Below are positions 19,517-30,390 of a stretch of 64,000 bases of DNA, in pieces. Origin of the DNA: Synechococcus sp. CBW1002 (lineage in GTDB: Bacteria; Cyanobacteriota; Cyanobacteriia; PCC-6307; Cyanobiaceae). Position numbers and translations under genes: made by a program. The notes under the pieces are model-generated. The model searched no databases, was not told the origin of the DNA, and saw nothing but the letters and a program-made list of their open reading frames with translations. Location of the stretch: the NCBI RefSeq assembly GCF_015840915.1, contig NZ_CP060398.1, positions 1,674,001 through 1,738,000 on the forward strand. Direction: 5' to 3'. The first letter of the stretch is position 1. Each line of letters opens with the position of its first letter.

Positions 19517-21571
19517 ATGCCCCAGCAGATCGTCATTGCCGAGCACCTGCGGATCGCCGCGGTTCTCAACGACGAGCGTGTTGATGAACTGGTCGTGGCC
19601 CAGGGCCGCTACCAGATTGGTGACGTCTATCTCGGCACCGTCGAAAACGTGTTGCCCGGGATCGACGCTGCTTTCGTCAACATCGGCGAGAGCGAAAAGA
19701 ACGGTTTCATTCACGTCACCGATCTCGGTCCACTCCGGCTCCGCAAGGGGGCTGCCGGCATCACCGAGCTGCTGGCGCCGCGCCAGACCGTGCTGGTGCA
19801 GGTGATGAAGGAACCCACCGGCACCAAGGGCCCACGCCTGACCGGCAACCTCACGCTGCCGGGGCGTTTTCTGGTGCTCCAGCCCCACGGCCAGGGGGTG
19901 AACATCTCCCGCCGGATCAATGGCGAAAACGAGCGCAACCGCCTGCGGGCACTCGGCGTCCTGATCAAGCCCCCCGGCGCTGGCCTGCTGATCCGCACCG
20001 AAGCCGAGGGCGTCAGCGAAGATCTGCTGATCGACGACCTCGAATCCCTGCTGCGCCAGTGGGAAGGCATCCAGCAGGCCGCCGAGACCGCCAGTCCGCC
20101 CACCCTGCTCAACCGGGATGAGGATTTCGTCCATCGGGTGCTGCGCGATCTCTACACGCCTGAGGTGGTGCGGGTGGTGGTCGACACCCACGAAGCGGTG
20201 GAGCGGGTCAATGCCTTCCTGGGCGCGGATCAGGCCAATCTCCTGGTCGAATTTCACCAGGAGCCCGGCGAGATCCTGGAGCACTTCCGCGTCAATGCGG
20301 CGATCCGCGATGCGCTCAAGCCCCGGGTCGATCTGCCCTCGGGCGGCTACGTGATCATCGAGCCCACCGAGGCGCTCACTGTGATCGATGTGAACTCCGG
20401 TTCCTTCACCCGTTCCGCCAACGCCCGGGAAACGGTGCTGTGGACCAATTGTGAGGCGGCGGTTGAAATTGCCCGCCAGCTGAAGCTGCGCAACATCGGT
20501 GGGGTCGTGATCATCGACTTCATCGACATGGACTCGCGCCGCGATCAACTGCAGTTGCTCGAGTACTTCACCGATGCGGTGCGCCACGATGCGGCCCGTC
20601 CCCAGATTGCCCAACTCACCGAGCTGGGCCTGGTGGAGCTCACCCGCAAACGGCAGGGCCAGAATCTTTACGAGCTGTTCGGCCGCGCCTGCCCCAGCTG
20701 TGGCGGTCTTGGCCACGTGGCGGTGCTGCCCGGCCAGGACACGCTCCAGCCCCTGGCCACGATGACCGGTCTGGTGCGTTCGGCGGCATCGGCCCGGGCA
20801 GAGGTGGCCAGTCCCGGAGCCGCGGAGGCTGGTGGCAGTGGCCGGAGGCGGCGTGGAGGCCGGGGCGGTCGTGCGGCTTCCGGCAGTGAGCTGCCTGAGT
20901 TGACCACCTTTCCCAGCGCCATCGAGGACAGCTCCGAGGGCGCGGTTCCGGTCGAGGTGCCGGCTGCCATCCCGTCTTCGGCGACAGAGTCCGGCCCGCG
21001 GCGCCAGGAGCCCCAGGTGGTGGTGGTGCCGATGGAGCCGGATCAGGAGCTGGTGTACGGCTGGATGGGCCTCAATCCCTCCCTGCTGCTGGATTCGCCC
21101 CCTGCTTCCGACAACGTTGTGGTGCGGATCGCCCGTCCAGGTGTTGATCCCGAACTGGTGTTGGAGGAGGCCCGCCAGCAGATGGCGGCCTCCGGCCCGC
21201 GCCGTCGCCGCCGTGGTCGAGGCGGTGACGCCAGCGGCAACGGCCGCAGCCATGGGGATGCCGCTCCGCTGGCGACCCAGGTCGGTGCCGGTTCGATCGT
21301 CAGCGAGTCCTCCCCGATCGGACCGGCCTCGGTGGCGATTACGCCCCTGCCCGTTGATCAGGGTCCCGAAGACGTGGTCACGGTGACCGTGCCCAGCCAT
21401 TCCGTCTCCAGCCATCCGGCGCCTCGCCGCAGTCGCAGCCGTTCGTCAGCGGCCGTTGCTGAGCCCGTGGCCGTGGCGATTCCCGTGGCGGTTGCCGCCG
21501 AAGCCGCTGCGGAACCCGAGGACAATGGCGAGCCCCGCCGCCGCCGCCGCCGCTCCTCTGCCAGCGGTTGA
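19517..21571 (+). CDS. rne: Ribonuclease E/G
   Basis: A 684-residue cyanobacterial-type RNase E, the main endonuclease for mRNA turnover and tRNA/rRNA processing. It has an S1 RNA-binding domain ([21 protein letters not shown], residues ~30-70), the catalytic aspartates in VIDVNSGS and IIDFIDMDS, and the zinc-link CPSCGGLGH. The C-terminal third is long and low-complexity. It ends [13 protein letters not shown], an arginine-rich tail like the one that binds polynucleotide phosphorylase in cyanobacteria. I chose the ATG at 19517 ([10 protein letters not shown]); the frame opens at 19484. rnhB overlaps its 3' end. Confidence 0.95.
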   Translation: MPQQIVIAEHLRIAAVLNDERVDELVVAQGRYQIGDVYLGTVENVLPGIDAAFVNIGESEKNGFIHVTDLGPLRLRKGAAGITELLAPRQTVLVQVMKEPTGTKGPRLTGNLTLPGRFLVLQPHGQGVNISRRINGENERNRLRALGVLIKPPGAGLLIRTEAEGVSEDLLIDDLESLLRQWEGIQQAAETASPPTLLNRDEDFVHRVLRDLYTPEVVRVVVDTHEAVERVNAFLGADQANLLVEFHQEPGEILEHFRVNAAIRDALKPRVDLPSGGYVIIEPTEALTVIDVNSGSFTRSANARETVLWTNCEAAVEIARQLKLRNIGGVVIIDFIDMDSRRDQLQLLEYFTDAVRHDAARPQIAQLTELGLVELTRKRQGQNLYELFGRACPSCGGLGHVAVLPGQDTLQPLATMTGLVRSAASARAEVASPGAAEAGGSGRRRRGGRGGRAASGSELPELTTFPSAIEDSSEGAVPVEVPAAIPSSATESGPRRQEPQVVVVPMEPDQELVYGWMGLNPSLLLDSPPASDNVVVRIARPGVDPELVLEEARQQMAASGPRRRRRGRGGDASGNGRSHGDAAPLATQVGAGSIVSESSPIGPASVAITPLPVDQGPEDVVTVTVPSHSVSSHPAPRRSRSRSSAAVAEPVAVAIPVAVAAEAAAEPEDNGEPRRRRRRSSASG

Positions 21572-22235
21572 GTTCGGTGCCATGGTGCCGCAGCGGCCGG
21601 AGTCCTGGCAGGATCGCGATCCGCTCGTCTGTGCTGGCGTGGACGAGGTGGGACGCGGCTGCCTGTTCGGCCCGGTGTTCGCCTCGGCGGTGATCCTGCC
21701 GGCCCAGGCATTCCAGACTCTGGTCTCTGCGGGGCTCACCGACAGCAAGAAGCTCACGGCCCGCCGCCGCGCTGCCCTGGTGCCGCTGATCGAGGCCGAG
21801 GCGTTCGCCTGGGCACTCGGTCAGGCCAGTGCTGCCGAGATCGATCGGTATGGCATCCGGCCGGCCACGGAGCGGGCGATGCACCGCGCTCTGCAACGCC
21901 TGCCCAGGCGGCCCCAGCTCGTGCTCGTGGATGGCAACCTGCCCCTGCGGGGCTGGTCCGGTGAGCAGCGCGCTTTGGTGGGCGGCGATGCCAGCTGCCC
22001 GGCCATTTCGGCGGCGAGCGTGCTCGCCAAGCAGTGCCGCGATGCCCTGCTCGAACGGCTGGCCCTGCAGTTCCCCGGCTATGGCCTCGAACGGCACCGG
22101 GGCTATGGCACTGCGCAGCATCGCGCGGCCCTGCAGCGGCTGGGCCCCACCGCGCTGCACCGCCGCAGTTTTCTCAAGCCTGCGTGCACCAGTCGCGGAA
22201 GTCCCCCAGCAGCTGCTGCCCCACCCGGGTTCTGA
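21525..22235 (+). CDS. rnhB: Ribonuclease HII
   Basis: Degrades RNA in RNA-DNA hybrids and excises misincorporated ribonucleotides. The motifs are clear: [16 protein letters not shown] (the first acidic pair), [14 protein letters not shown] and [17 protein letters not shown]. With the ATG at 21525 ([10 protein letters not shown]) it is 236 residues and overlaps the end of rne by 47 bases. The ATG at 21582 (MVPQRPES) would remove most of the overlap and still keep the whole domain. The 3' end overlaps the convergent DUF1997 gene by 62 bases. The rne-rnhB order is common in picocyanobacteria. Confidence 0.93.
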   Translation: MASPAAAAAAPLPAVEFGAMVPQRPESWQDRDPLVCAGVDEVGRGCLFGPVFASAVILPAQAFQTLVSAGLTDSKKLTARRRAALVPLIEAEAFAWALGQASAAEIDRYGIRPATERAMHRALQRLPRRPQLVLVDGNLPLRGWSGEQRALVGGDASCPAISAASVLAKQCRDALLERLALQFPGYGLERHRGYGTAQHRAALQRLGPTALHRRSFLKPACTSRGSPPAAAAPPGF

Positions 22236-22698
22236 TGCCCAGCAGGATGCGGCTGAGCACCGAGTGACCGGTGGCTTCCAGCACCTTGGTGGGAATCAGC
22301 TTCAGCAGCGGCGGCTGGCTCACGGTCACCGCCAGGGTGGCCTCCCCCTCCAGACCGGTGTCCGCAGCCTCCAGCCACGACTGCAGGGTGAGCTGGAAGT
22401 CGTCGATCAGGCCCAGCCCCTCCAGCTCACAGTCGATGGCGTTGAGTTCGATCCTGCCAGGCTGGCGCCGCACCTGCAGGACCACCACCGGCTGAATCTG
22501 CAGTTGGAACACCTGCAGCCGAGTGACGGCGTAGCGGTAGCGACCCGCCTCCAATCGTTCCAGTTGACTGGGATCGAGCAAGGCGCCGATGACGCGCTCC
22601 TCATCGTCGAGATAGGGGGGCAGCAGCCCGACCCGATCGCAGTCCTCGGCGGGCAGGGACAGTTTCAGCGACTGGCTGGCGCTGAAGGCCACGGACAT
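22174..22698 (-). CDS. DUF1997 family protein
   Basis: A 174-residue soluble protein starting [16 protein letters not shown]. The pattern [44 protein letters not shown], the alternating beta-strand segments and the closing [21 protein letters not shown] match DUF1997, a family confined largely to cyanobacteria and plastids. The family resembles lipid-binding START/coenzyme Q-binding folds and its function is not known to me. It is convergent with rnhB (62-base overlap) and divergent from pheA (39 bases between starts). Confidence 0.8.
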   Translation of the reverse strand: MSVAFSASQSLKLSLPAEDCDRVGLLPPYLDDEERVIGALLDPSQLERLEAGRYRYAVTRLQVFQLQIQPVVVLQVRRQPGRIELNAIDCELEGLGLIDDFQLTLQSWLEAADTGLEGEATLAVTVSQPPLLKLIPTKVLEATGHSVLSRILLGIRTRVGQQLLGDFRDWCTQA

Positions 22699-22737
22699 GG
22701 CCGGCAGGCCGACGCGGCATGATCTTATCGGTCCACC

Positions 22738-23655
22738 GTGAGCAGTCCCGAGCCCATGCGCCTTGCCTTCCTTGGTCCGACGGGCACCTACGGCGAACAG
22801 GCGGCCGGGCATCTGGCGCGCCTGGAGGGCATCGCCGATCCTGAGCTGGTGCCGCAGCGGGAGATCCGTGCTGTGATCCGGGCCCTGGCCGATGGGGACT
22901 GTGAGGCGGCGGTGGTGCCGGTGGAAAACTCGGTGGAAGGTGGTGTCACCACCTGCCTGGATGCGCTGTGGGAACATCCCGATCTCACCATTGCCCGGGC
23001 GCTGGTGCTGCCCATCCGCCACGCGCTGATGGGCAGCGGCAGCCTGGCCGACATCAGCGAAGTGCTCTCCCACCCCCAGGCCCTGGCCCAGTGCGGCCAG
23101 TGGCTCGCGGCCCAGCTGCCGGCAGCTGTGCAGTTGCCGACCAGCTCAACCGCCGAGGCGGCCCGGCTGGTCGCCGGCAGTCGCTTCCGCGGAGCCATTG
23201 CGTCGCGCGAAGCCGCCGCCGAGCACGGTCTGGAGGTGCTGGCCTATCCGATCAACGATGTGCCGGGCAACTGCACCCGCTTTCTGCTGTTGCGCCGCGG
23301 TCCCCGCGCCCGGACTGGTGCGCTGGCCAGCCTCGCCTTCTCGTTGCAGGCCAATCGCCCCGGCGCGCTGTTGGAGGCCCTTCAGTGCTTCGCCGCCGAG
23401 GGTCTCAACATGAGCCGGATCGAATCGCGCCCATCCAAACGGGAGATGGGGGAATACATCTTCTTTGTCGATCTGGAGTTCATCGCGTCGGATCCCACCG
23501 ACGCCACTGCCCGGCTGGAGCGTGCTCTGGACCGCCTGCGGCCCCTGTGTGAGCACGTCATGCTGTTCGGGGCCTATCCGATCACCAGCCTCGCCGAAGC
23601 GGACTCAGCGGATACTGCTGCAGCGGCGACTCCCGCCAACGCAGAGGCCGCCTAG
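22738..23655 (+). CDS. pheA: Prephenate dehydratase
   Basis: Converts prephenate to phenylpyruvate in phenylalanine synthesis. It has a PDT domain (FLGPTGTYGEQAA; VVPVENSVEGGV; TSSTAEAARLV; NCTRFLLL) followed by a regulatory ACT domain (SLAFSLQANRPGALLEAL and the phenylalanine-binding ESRPSKREMGEYIFFVDLE). There is no chorismate mutase domain. The 305-residue length is usual. The GTG at 22738 adds six residues before an ATG at 22756; either may be the start. The C-terminal 20 residues are alanine-rich and not conserved. Confidence 0.95.
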   Translation: MSSPEPMRLAFLGPTGTYGEQAAGHLARLEGIADPELVPQREIRAVIRALADGDCEAAVVPVENSVEGGVTTCLDALWEHPDLTIARALVLPIRHALMGSGSLADISEVLSHPQALAQCGQWLAAQLPAAVQLPTSSTAEAARLVAGSRFRGAIASREAAAEHGLEVLAYPINDVPGNCTRFLLLRRGPRARTGALASLAFSLQANRPGALLEALQCFAAEGLNMSRIESRPSKREMGEYIFFVDLEFIASDPTDATARLERALDRLRPLCEHVMLFGAYPITSLAEADSADTAAAATPANAEAA

Positions 23656-24605
23656 CTGCCTTTCCGGCCGCGGAACACTCCGAACTGCATCATTCCGGTG
23701 CGGAAGGCCCAGTCCATCAGCAGCAGGGTCGGCGTTTCCCTCAGGCCCTGCAGGGCGGCGCCTGGGCCAAGGCCCAGCACTGCCCCCGGCCGGCGCACAC
23801 CCTCGAGGATCGACTCGATCCAGGAGGGTTGCGTCTGGCGGCTCCAGTCGCCGGTGGTGATCTGGATGCCGCCGCCCCAGGGGCTGGTTTCCAGGTTGTG
23901 CTGCAGGGACCGGATGCTGGCGAACTCCGGGTGGGCCCATTGCTCGAGCAGCTGGCGCATCACCCACCGCTCCACGCGGTTCAGGTGTCCATCGGTCGGG
24001 TCGCGCCGGTTCCAGTCGGCCACCGCCAGCAGGCCCGCCGGTTTCAGCACCCGCAACAGTTCATCGGCGTAGCGCTGCTTGTCCGGCATGTGGGGACCGG
24101 CCTCCACGCTCCACACGGCATCGAAGCTGGCGGGCTCCAGATCGAGGGCCAGGGCGTCCATCACCGCAAAGCGGCAGGTGAGTTCAGCTGGCGTGAGGGC
24201 CTGGGCACGAGCGATCTGGGCGGGGCTGATGCTGATGCCCAGCACGTTGAAGCCATAGTCGCGGGCCAGGATGCGGGCGCTGCCTCCGATGCCGCAGCCC
24301 ACGTCGAGCACCCGACTGCCCGGCGGCAGCTGGTCGAGTCCGCTCCAGCGCACCAGCTCATTTACGAAGCTGGCCTTGGCGGCGCGGAAGTCGCACCGGC
24401 GCGGCGGATTGCCGTAGTGGCCCAGGTGCACGTGCTCGCCCCAGAGCCGCTCCAGCAGTTGGTCTTCGGTCCAGCGGTCGTAGGCCGCCGCCACGCTGGC
24501 GGTGCTGGAGAAGCTGCGCCGTTGGCGCTGCCAGAGCCAGAACGCTCCGACCAGCCCCCCGGCAAGCAGGGCTGTCCCCACGAGGGGCAGGGTCAGATTC
24601 GCCAT
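23652..24605 (-). CDS. MPBQ/MSBQ-type methyltransferase (Sll0418-like), tocopherol/plastoquinone pathway
   Basis: A 317-residue membrane-anchored SAM methyltransferase. An N-terminal hydrophobic helix (residues 4-25) is followed by AYDRWTEDQLLERLWGEHVHLGHYG and the SAM motif VLDVGCGIGGSARILA. VWSVEAGPHMPDK and LLAVADWN also agree with my memory of Synechocystis Sll0418, which methylates 2-methyl-6-phytyl-1,4-benzoquinol. A gamma-tocopherol methyltransferase is the main alternative, but the N-terminal anchor and WTED motif favour the MPBQ type. Its stop overlaps the pheA stop by four bases, tail to tail. Confidence 0.85.
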   Translation of the reverse strand: MANLTLPLVGTALLAGGLVGAFWLWQRQRRSFSSTASVAAAYDRWTEDQLLERLWGEHVHLGHYGNPPRRCDFRAAKASFVNELVRWSGLDQLPPGSRVLDVGCGIGGSARILARDYGFNVLGISISPAQIARAQALTPAELTCRFAVMDALALDLEPASFDAVWSVEAGPHMPDKQRYADELLRVLKPAGLLAVADWNRRDPTDGHLNRVERWVMRQLLEQWAHPEFASIRSLQHNLETSPWGGGIQITTGDWSRQTQPSWIESILEGVRRPGAVLGLGPGAALQGLRETPTLLLMDWAFRTGMMQFGVFRGRKGS

Positions 24606-24607
24606 GT

Positions 24608-25327
24608 TCAGCCCTGGCCGCCAGGCTCGGAGTCTCCTGCTGGATCACCATCGGAGTCCGCGTCGGGCTCACTGTCCCCAAGATCGCGGAAGGTGTCCAT
24701 CAGAACGGTGCGGGCGGCGAGCTGGCGGCGTGTCTGGTCGAGAAGCTCGTATTCCTGCCGCAGGCGGTCGCCGGTGTCGGTGAGTTCCAGCAGGGCCTGC
24801 TGCTCATCGGCCACGGGGCCACCCAGATGGGAACCGATCCAGAACGACAGTTCCCGGGGCAGATCCGGCAGGTCGTTGGGCAGGTGAGCGGGCTTGCCCA
24901 CCAGCTTGCCGGTCAGTTCGACCACATCCTGCAGGGCCTGGGTCACAGCGGCGGTGAGCGTCTGCAGGTCGTCGTGGCTGCTTGAGACTTCATCCTCGAT
25001 CCAGCTGACCAGGCCCACCCGGAACGGGGCTTCGCGCACGATTTCCAGCACCCGGAAGCGTTGCTGGCCCATGGTCACGATGTTGCTGCGATCGTCCGGC
25101 TGGGTCTGGCAGTGCAGGATTTCGGCGCAGCACCCCACGGACGCCATGCGCTGCTCCTGAGGATCCCAGCGCACCACCCCGAAGCGTCGATCCTCAGCCA
25201 TCACCGTGCTGAGCAGCATCCGGTAACGCGGCTCGAAGATGTGCAGCGGCAGCACTTCCTGCGGGAACAGCACCACATCGGGCAGCGGGAACAAGGGCAG
25301 TTCCCGGATGGTCGGGGTGCTGGTCAT
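24608..25327 (-). CDS. Lon N-terminal (substrate-binding) domain protein
   Basis: A 239-residue protein with a single LON domain and no ATPase or protease part. The opening IRELPLFPLPDVVLFPQEVLPLHIFEPRYRMLL is the LON_substr_bdg signature. It ends in an acidic low-complexity tail (DSEPDADSDGDPAGDSEPGG). Such stand-alone LON proteins are widespread in cyanobacteria and their job is not settled. I chose the ATG at 25327 (MTSTPTIREL). It begins after the rpsJ terminator and ends two bases before the methyltransferase ATG, so those two are probably one transcript. Confidence 0.85.
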   Translation of the reverse strand: MTSTPTIRELPLFPLPDVVLFPQEVLPLHIFEPRYRMLLSTVMAEDRRFGVVRWDPQEQRMASVGCCAEILHCQTQPDDRSNIVTMGQQRFRVLEIVREAPFRVGLVSWIEDEVSSSHDDLQTLTAAVTQALQDVVELTGKLVGKPAHLPNDLPDLPRELSFWIGSHLGGPVADEQQALLELTDTGDRLRQEYELLDQTRRQLAARTVLMDTFRDLGDSEPDADSDGDPAGDSEPGGQG

Positions 25328-25462
25328 GCCGTGATTCCTGCCCAGGTGAAGGGTCGCCCCGCTCCAGCTGGACGGCTGCTGGATGCGCTGGTGCAGCAGG
25401 GGCTCGGGACAGGCGGAAAGGCGTGCAACGGGGTGGTCAAGAATGGTTGATCCTAGAAAGAA

Positions 25463-25497
25463 CACCCCCGCCACCGGACGGACCGGCAACGGGGGTG
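25463..25497 (-). terminator. Probable terminator after rpsJ
   Basis: A stem CACCCCCG (25463-25470) / CGGGGGTG (25490-25497) with an inner GC-rich loop. On the minus strand it is followed by TTCTTTC. It lies about 30 bases beyond the rpsJ stop, closing the str operon. Confidence 0.6.
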
Positions 25498-25527
25498 GGT
25501 CATCCAGCGGCTGAGAACGCGACAGAT

Positions 25528-25848
25528 TCAGAGCTTGACTTCAATGTCGACGCCACTGGGGAGATCCAGTTTCATCAAGGCGTCGATGGTTTTGGAGGTG
25601 GGGCTGTAGATATCGATGATGCGGCGGTGGGTGCGGGTTTCGAAGTGCTCGCGGGAATCCTTGTCCACGTGGGGGGAGCGCAGCACGCAGTAGATCTTGC
25701 GCTTGGTTGGCAGGGGAATCGGGCCGATGGCCGTGGCAGCGGTGTGATCGGCTGTTTCGATGATTTTTTCGCAGGAGAGATCCAGCATGCGGCGGTCAAA
25801 GGCCTTCAGACGGATGCGGATCTTCTGCTGGGCGATGGCAGTGGACAT
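25528..25848 (-). CDS. rpsJ: 30S ribosomal protein S10
   Basis: A 106-residue S10 (also NusE), starting [23 protein letters not shown]. The conserved GPIPLPTKR and [16 protein letters not shown] loops are present. The start at 25848 gives the typical length; the frame extends upstream without homology. As in other cyanobacteria it ends the str cluster after tuf. A terminator-like hairpin separates it from tuf, so it may also have its own promoter. Confidence 0.97.
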   Translation of the reverse strand: MSTAIAQQKIRIRLKAFDRRMLDLSCEKIIETADHTAATAIGPIPLPTKRKIYCVLRSPHVDKDSREHFETRTHRRIIDIYSPTSKTIDALMKLDLPSGVDIEVKL

Positions 25849-25912
25849 GGAGGGGCGCGCAGGAAACCCGACCTGACAGGGTCGGCGGGAGGGGTGAGTT
25901 GTCGAGGTGCAC

Positions 25913-25945
25913 AAAAAGGGGCGGGGTTTTGGGCCCCGACCCCTT
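25913..25945 (-). terminator. Probable terminator after tuf
   Basis: An inverted repeat AGGGGCGGGG / CCCCGACCCCT with a short loop, followed on the minus strand by a T run (the A run 25913-25917). It lies 32-64 bases after the tuf stop. It may reduce rather than block transcription into rpsJ. Confidence 0.6.
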
Positions 25946-25976
25946 CAACCTAGATCAGAAGCGGCGGCAAGCCGGT

Positions 25977-27206
25977 TCAGGCGACGATCTTGGAGACCAC
26001 GCCGGCACCGATGGTGCGACCACCTTCGCGGATGGCGAAGCGCATGCCCTGCTCAATGGCAACCGGGCAGATCAGCTCGGCACTCATCTTGATGCGGTCG
26101 CCGGGCATGACCATTTCCACGTTCTCACCTTCATCGGAGGTGAAGGCGGTGATCTGGCCGGTCACATCCGTGGTGCGGATGTAGAACTGCGGGCGATAAC
26201 CGGCGAAGAAGGGGGTGTGACGGCCGCCTTCTTCCTTCTTCAGCACATACACCTCGCCCTCGAACTTGGTGTGGGGCTTGATCGAGTTGGGCTTGACGAG
26301 CACCATGCCGCGCTCGATGTCTTCCTTCTGGATGCCACGCAGCAACAGGCCGACGTTGTCGCCTGCCATGCCCTCGTCGAGCAGCTTGCGGAACATTTCG
26401 ACCCCGGTCACGGTGGTCTCGCGGGTGTCGCGGATGCCCACGATCTGGACTGTCTCACCCACTTTGACCTTGCCGCGCTCAATCCGGCCGGTGGCGACGG
26501 TGCCGCGACCGGTGATCGAGAACACGTCTTCGATCGCCATCAGGAACGGCTTGTCGATCTCGCGCTCGGGCTCGGGGATGGCCTCGTCAACGGCATCCAT
26601 CAGGTCGAGGATCTTGTCGACCCACTCGTCTTCACCACGCACGGCCTTCTTGCCGCCCTGGATGTACTCCAGGGCTTTGAGGGCGGAGCCAGCCACAATC
26701 GGGATGTCATCGCCGGGGAAGTCGTAGCTGCTCAGCAGCTCACGCATCTCCAGTTCGACGAGTTCGAGGATTTCCTCGTCGTCGACCATGTCCTTCTTGT
26801 TGAGGAAGACCACCAGGGCGGGCACACCCACCTGCTTGGCCAGCAGGATGTGCTCCTTGGTCTGGGCCATCGGGCCGTCGGTGGCGGCCACCACCAGGAT
26901 GGCGCCGTCCATCTGGGCGGCACCGGTGATCATGTTCTTCACATAATCGGCGTGGCCCGGGCAGTCGACGTGGGCATAGTGCCGCTTGTCGGTTTCGTAC
27001 TCGACGTGGGCGGTATTGATCGTGATGCCCCGCTCTTTCTCTTCGGGAGCGCCGTCGATTTCGTCGTAGGCCTGGGCCTTGGCCATGCCCTGGGACGCCA
27101 GCACGTTGGTGATGGCAGCCGTCAGGGTGGTTTTGCCGTGGTCAACATGGCCGATGGTGCCGATGTTGACGTGAGGCTTGTTCCTTTCGAACTTCTCGCG
27201 AGCCAT
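25977..27206 (-). CDS. tuf: Translation elongation factor Tu
   Basis: A 409-residue GTPase that brings aminoacyl-tRNA to the ribosome. G1 is [11 protein letters not shown]3 [14 protein letters not shown]4 NKKDMVDD and G5 SALKALE. Domain 2 ([13 protein letters not shown]) and domain 3 ([16 protein letters not shown]) are complete. The length of 409 is typical of cyanobacteria, slightly longer than in E. coli. It follows fusA by 40 bases in the str operon. Confidence 0.98.
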   Translation of the reverse strand: MAREKFERNKPHVNIGTIGHVDHGKTTLTAAITNVLASQGMAKAQAYDEIDGAPEEKERGITINTAHVEYETDKRHYAHVDCPGHADYVKNMITGAAQMDGAILVVAATDGPMAQTKEHILLAKQVGVPALVVFLNKKDMVDDEEILELVELEMRELLSSYDFPGDDIPIVAGSALKALEYIQGGKKAVRGEDEWVDKILDLMDAVDEAIPEPEREIDKPFLMAIEDVFSITGRGTVATGRIERGKVKVGETVQIVGIRDTRETTVTGVEMFRKLLDEGMAGDNVGLLLRGIQKEDIERGMVLVKPNSIKPHTKFEGEVYVLKKEEGGRHTPFFAGYRPQFYIRTTDVTGQITAFTSDEGENVEMVMPGDRIKMSAELICPVAIEQGMRFAIREGGRTIGAGVVSKIVA

Positions 27207-27246
27207 GGAAGGGAAGAATCGGGGGGGTTAGTGAGTAGAGAAAAGA

Positions 27247-29322
27247 TCAGGAATTGCCCTGATTCTTGGAGATGATGGCCTCGGCCACGTTGCGAGGAAC
27301 TTCCTCGTAATGGCTGAATTCCATCGAGAAGATACCCCGACCCTGGGTCATGGATCGGAGCTGGGTGGCGTAGCCGAACATCTCGGCCAACGGTACCTTG
27401 GCCTGCACCTTGGACTGTCCGTCATCGACGGACTGCCCCTCCACCTGGCCGCGGCGGGAGGAGAGGTCACCGATGATCGAACCGAGGAAATCCTCGGGAA
27501 CTTCGACCTCGACCTTCATCATCGGTTCAAGCAGTACAGGATTGCACTTCTTGACGCCGTCTTTGAAGGCCAGCGACCCGGCGATCTTGAAGGCCATTTC
27601 CGACGAGTCCACATCATGGTAGGACCCGTCGACCATGGTGACCCGCACATCGATCATCGGGAAGCCCGCGATCACGCCTGACTGGCAGGTCTCCTTCATG
27701 CCCTGTTCGGCAGGGCCGATGTACTCCTTCGGCACGATGCCGCCAACAATCTTGTTGACGAACTCGAAGCCGGAACCCGGCTCTCCAGGCTCCATTTCGA
27801 TCACCACGTGGCCATACTGGCCCTTGCCTCCGGTCTGGCGGGCAAATTTGCCCTCACCTTTGGAGCTGGCGCGAATGGTTTCCCGATAGGAGACCTGAGG
27901 GGCGCCGATGTTGGCCTCCACCTTGAATTCGCGCAGCATCCGGTCCACAAGGATTTCCAGATGGAGTTCGCCCATGCCGGCGATCACGGTCTGGTTGGTT
28001 TCCGGATCGGTGCGGACCCGGAAGGTGGGATCTTCTTCTGAAAGAGACTGCAAGGCTTTGGAGAGCTTCTCCATATCGCCCTTGGTCTTGGGCTCCACAG
28101 CCACCGAGATCACAGGCTCGGGAATGTAGAGAGATTCCAGGATGATCGGATCGTTTTCCACACAGAGTGTATCTCCGGTGGTGGTGTCCTTCAGGCCAAG
28201 AACGGCGCCAAGATCGCCGGCACGAAGTTCGTCAACTTCCTCACGATCATCGGCCTTGAGAATGATCAGGCGGGAGATGCGCTCTTTTTTGTCCTTGGTG
28301 GAATTGAGTACGTAACTGCCTTTCTGTAGAACACCCGAATACATGCGGATGAACGTCAGTTTGCCGAAGGGATCGGCCATCACCTTGAAGGCAAGGGCGC
28401 TGAAGGGAGCGCTGTCGTCCGAGGGCCGCAGGGCCTCGGTGCCATCGGGCAGCAGGCCTTGAATGGGGGGAACGTCAATCGGCGCGGGCAGGTAATCCAC
28501 CACGGCGTCGAGCAGCAGCTGAACCCCTTTATTCTTGAACGCTGAACCACAGAGCATCGGCACGAGGCCGTGCTTGAGAACGCCTTCGCGAATCCCTTTG
28601 TGCAGCTGGGCTTCAGTCAGCTCGCCTGTCTCGAGGAAGACTTCAAGAAGCTCCTCATCGTTTTCGGCGACTGATTCCATCAGCTTTTCACGCCAAGTCG
28701 CGACTTCATCGGCCATGGAGGCGGGGATATCAGCCTCCTCAATATCCTTGCCGAGGTCATCTTTATAGATATAAGCCTTGTTCTTCACCAGGTCGACGAT
28801 GCCGCTCAGTTCGCCTTCAGCGCCGATCGGCAGCTGGATCGGGGCGGCATTGGCCTTGAGGCGATCCTTGATCTGGCCATAGACCTTGAGGAAATCAGCG
28901 CCGGTGCGGTCCATCTTGTTGACGAACACCATGCGGGGAACTTTGTAGCGGTCCGCCTGACGCCACACTGTTTCCGACTGGGGCTGAACGCCACCGACCG
29001 CGCAGAAGACCGCAATCACGCCATCCAGCACTCGCATGGAGCGCTCCACCTCAATGGTGAAGTCCACGTGACCGGGGGTGTCAATGATGTTGATGCGGTG
29101 GTCTTTCCAGCTGGTGGAAATGGCCGCCGCGGTGATCGTGATGCCCCGCTCCCGCTCCTGGGCCATCCAGTCGGTGACAGCAGCGCCGTCGTGCACCTCG
29201 CCCATCTTGTGGACGACGCCCGAATAAAACAGGATCCGTTCGGTCGTTGTGGTCTTGCCCGCGTCGATATGGGCAGCGATACCAATATTTCTGACGCGTT
29301 CCAGGGGGTAGGCGCGGGCCAC
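27247..29322 (-). CDS. fusA: Translation elongation factor G
   Basis: A 691-residue translocation GTPase. The P-loop is [16 protein letters not shown]3 [15 protein letters not shown] and G4 NKMDRTGA. Domains II to V follow, with [14 protein letters not shown] and SRRGQVEG recognisable. It begins at GTG (29322) with a GGAGA Shine-Dalgarno about nine bases before it. It lies between rpsG and tuf, as in nearly all bacteria. Confidence 0.98.
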   Translation of the reverse strand: MARAYPLERVRNIGIAAHIDAGKTTTTERILFYSGVVHKMGEVHDGAAVTDWMAQERERGITITAAAISTSWKDHRINIIDTPGHVDFTIEVERSMRVLDGVIAVFCAVGGVQPQSETVWRQADRYKVPRMVFVNKMDRTGADFLKVYGQIKDRLKANAAPIQLPIGAEGELSGIVDLVKNKAYIYKDDLGKDIEEADIPASMADEVATWREKLMESVAENDEELLEVFLETGELTEAQLHKGIREGVLKHGLVPMLCGSAFKNKGVQLLLDAVVDYLPAPIDVPPIQGLLPDGTEALRPSDDSAPFSALAFKVMADPFGKLTFIRMYSGVLQKGSYVLNSTKDKKERISRLIILKADDREEVDELRAGDLGAVLGLKDTTTGDTLCVENDPIILESLYIPEPVISVAVEPKTKGDMEKLSKALQSLSEEDPTFRVRTDPETNQTVIAGMGELHLEILVDRMLREFKVEANIGAPQVSYRETIRASSKGEGKFARQTGGKGQYGHVVIEMEPGEPGSGFEFVNKIVGGIVPKEYIGPAEQGMKETCQSGVIAGFPMIDVRVTMVDGSYHDVDSSEMAFKIAGSLAFKDGVKKCNPVLLEPMMKVEVEVPEDFLGSIIGDLSSRRGQVEGQSVDDGQSKVQAKVPLAEMFGYATQLRSMTQGRGIFSMEFSHYEEVPRNVAEAIISKNQGNS

Positions 29323-29424
29323 GGGGACTGTCTCCGAAGGGGGTCGTGAAAAATGCGGGACTTACTTTACAAAGCGGCCGAACGGTCAGGCGCAGGCCGA
29401 TCCGATGGGGCACACGTGTCATCC

Positions 29425-29452
29425 CAGAGATCCGGCCGCAACAGGATCTCTG
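29425..29452 (-). other. Hairpin in the rpsG-fusA spacer
   Basis: A perfect nine-base inverted repeat, CAGAGATCC / GGATCTCTG, with a ten-base loop, 12 to 40 bases after the rpsG stop. There is no T run on either strand, so it looks like an mRNA-stability or processing structure rather than a full terminator. Confidence 0.45.
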
Positions 29453-29464
29453 CGTGGGGTCGCC

Positions 29465-29935
29465 TCAGTAGCGGTAGTGGGCGAAAGCCTTGTTGGCCTC
29501 GGCCATCTTGTGGGTTTCTTCCCGCTTGCGTACGGCGCTGCCGGCCTCATTGGCGGCATCCATCAGTTCACCGGCCAGTTTCTGAGCCATGCTGCGGCCG
29601 TTGCGGGCCCTGGAATAATTGACCAGCCAGCGCAGGGCCATGGCGGTGCCCCGCTCCTGACGCACTTCCATGGGGACCTGATACGTGGCACCACCGACCC
29701 GGCGGGCCCGCACCTCCACCAGGGGAGTGGCATTGCGCACGGCGGTTTCGAACAGTTCCAGCGGATCAGTGCCGGTGCGCTCGTTGATCAGCGTGAAGGC
29801 GTCGGAAAGAATCCGCTGAGCGGTCGACTTCTTGCCGTGCTTCATCAGGCGCGCCACGATCATCGAGGCGAGGCGGCTGTTGAACTGGGGATCGGGAAGA
29901 ACCGGGCGCTTCTCGGCGGCGTTACGGCGGGACAT
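29465..29935 (-). CDS. rpsG: 30S ribosomal protein S7
   Basis: A 156-residue S7, which nucleates assembly of the 30S head. It begins [20 protein letters not shown], with the conserved [12 protein letters not shown] and the C-terminal [14 protein letters not shown]. The length is normal. It sits 50 bases after rpsL and 142 before fusA, in str-operon order. Confidence 0.98.
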   Translation of the reverse strand: MSRRNAAEKRPVLPDPQFNSRLASMIVARLMKHGKKSTAQRILSDAFTLINERTGTDPLELFETAVRNATPLVEVRARRVGGATYQVPMEVRQERGTAMALRWLVNYSRARNGRSMAQKLAGELMDAANEAGSAVRKREETHKMAEANKAFAHYRY

Positions 29936-29985
29936 GGACCTGGGTTAGGGGCGGGGGGCAGGAGATGAGGAGGGTCTGAGAACGA

Positions 29986-30360
29986 TCAGCCCTTCGGGGT
30001 CTTGGCGCCGTATTTCGAACGGCTCTGGCGACGATCCTTCACGCCTGCGGTATCGAGGGTGCCGCGGATGATGTGGTAACGAACGCCTGGCAGATCTTTG
30101 ACACGGCCGCCGCGGATCAGCACGACGGAGTGCTCCTGCAGGTTGTGGCCGATGCCGGGGATGTAAGCGGTCACCTCAAAGCCCGAGGTGAGCCGCACGC
30201 GAGCCACCTTGCGCAGAGCTGAGTTGGGCTTCTTGGGGGTGGAGGTGTACACGCGGGTGCACACACCACGCCGCTCGGGGCAGGCGCGCAGGGCCGGAGA
30301 CTTGGTCTTGCGGGTCAAGCGCTGCCGTTCGGTGCGGATCAGCTGCTGAATGGTGGGCAT
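29986..30360 (-). CDS. rpsL: 30S ribosomal protein S12
   Basis: A 124-residue decoding-centre protein. It starts [13 protein letters not shown], contains [21 protein letters not shown] (the lysine site where streptomycin resistance arises is wild type) and the [13 protein letters not shown] loop. It is the first gene of the str operon. A perfect 16-base palindrome lies 31-46 bases upstream of the ATG. I take the ATG at 30360; the frame extends 57 bases upstream without homology. Confidence 0.98.
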   Translation of the reverse strand: MPTIQQLIRTERQRLTRKTKSPALRACPERRGVCTRVYTSTPKKPNSALRKVARVRLTSGFEVTAYIPGIGHNLQEHSVVLIRGGRVKDLPGVRYHIIRGTLDTAGVKDRRQSRSKYGAKTPKG

Positions 30361-30390
30361 CGAGGGCCTTAGTGCTTCTCGGGGAGGACT

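Noticed and set aside
19478-21415. A 645-codon frame antisense to rne
   Set aside because: It mirrors the RNase E codon pattern and has no recognisable domain.
25899-27275. Long plus-strand frame over tuf
   Set aside because: It is a shadow of the highly biased EF-Tu codons; EF-Tu itself is complete on the minus strand.
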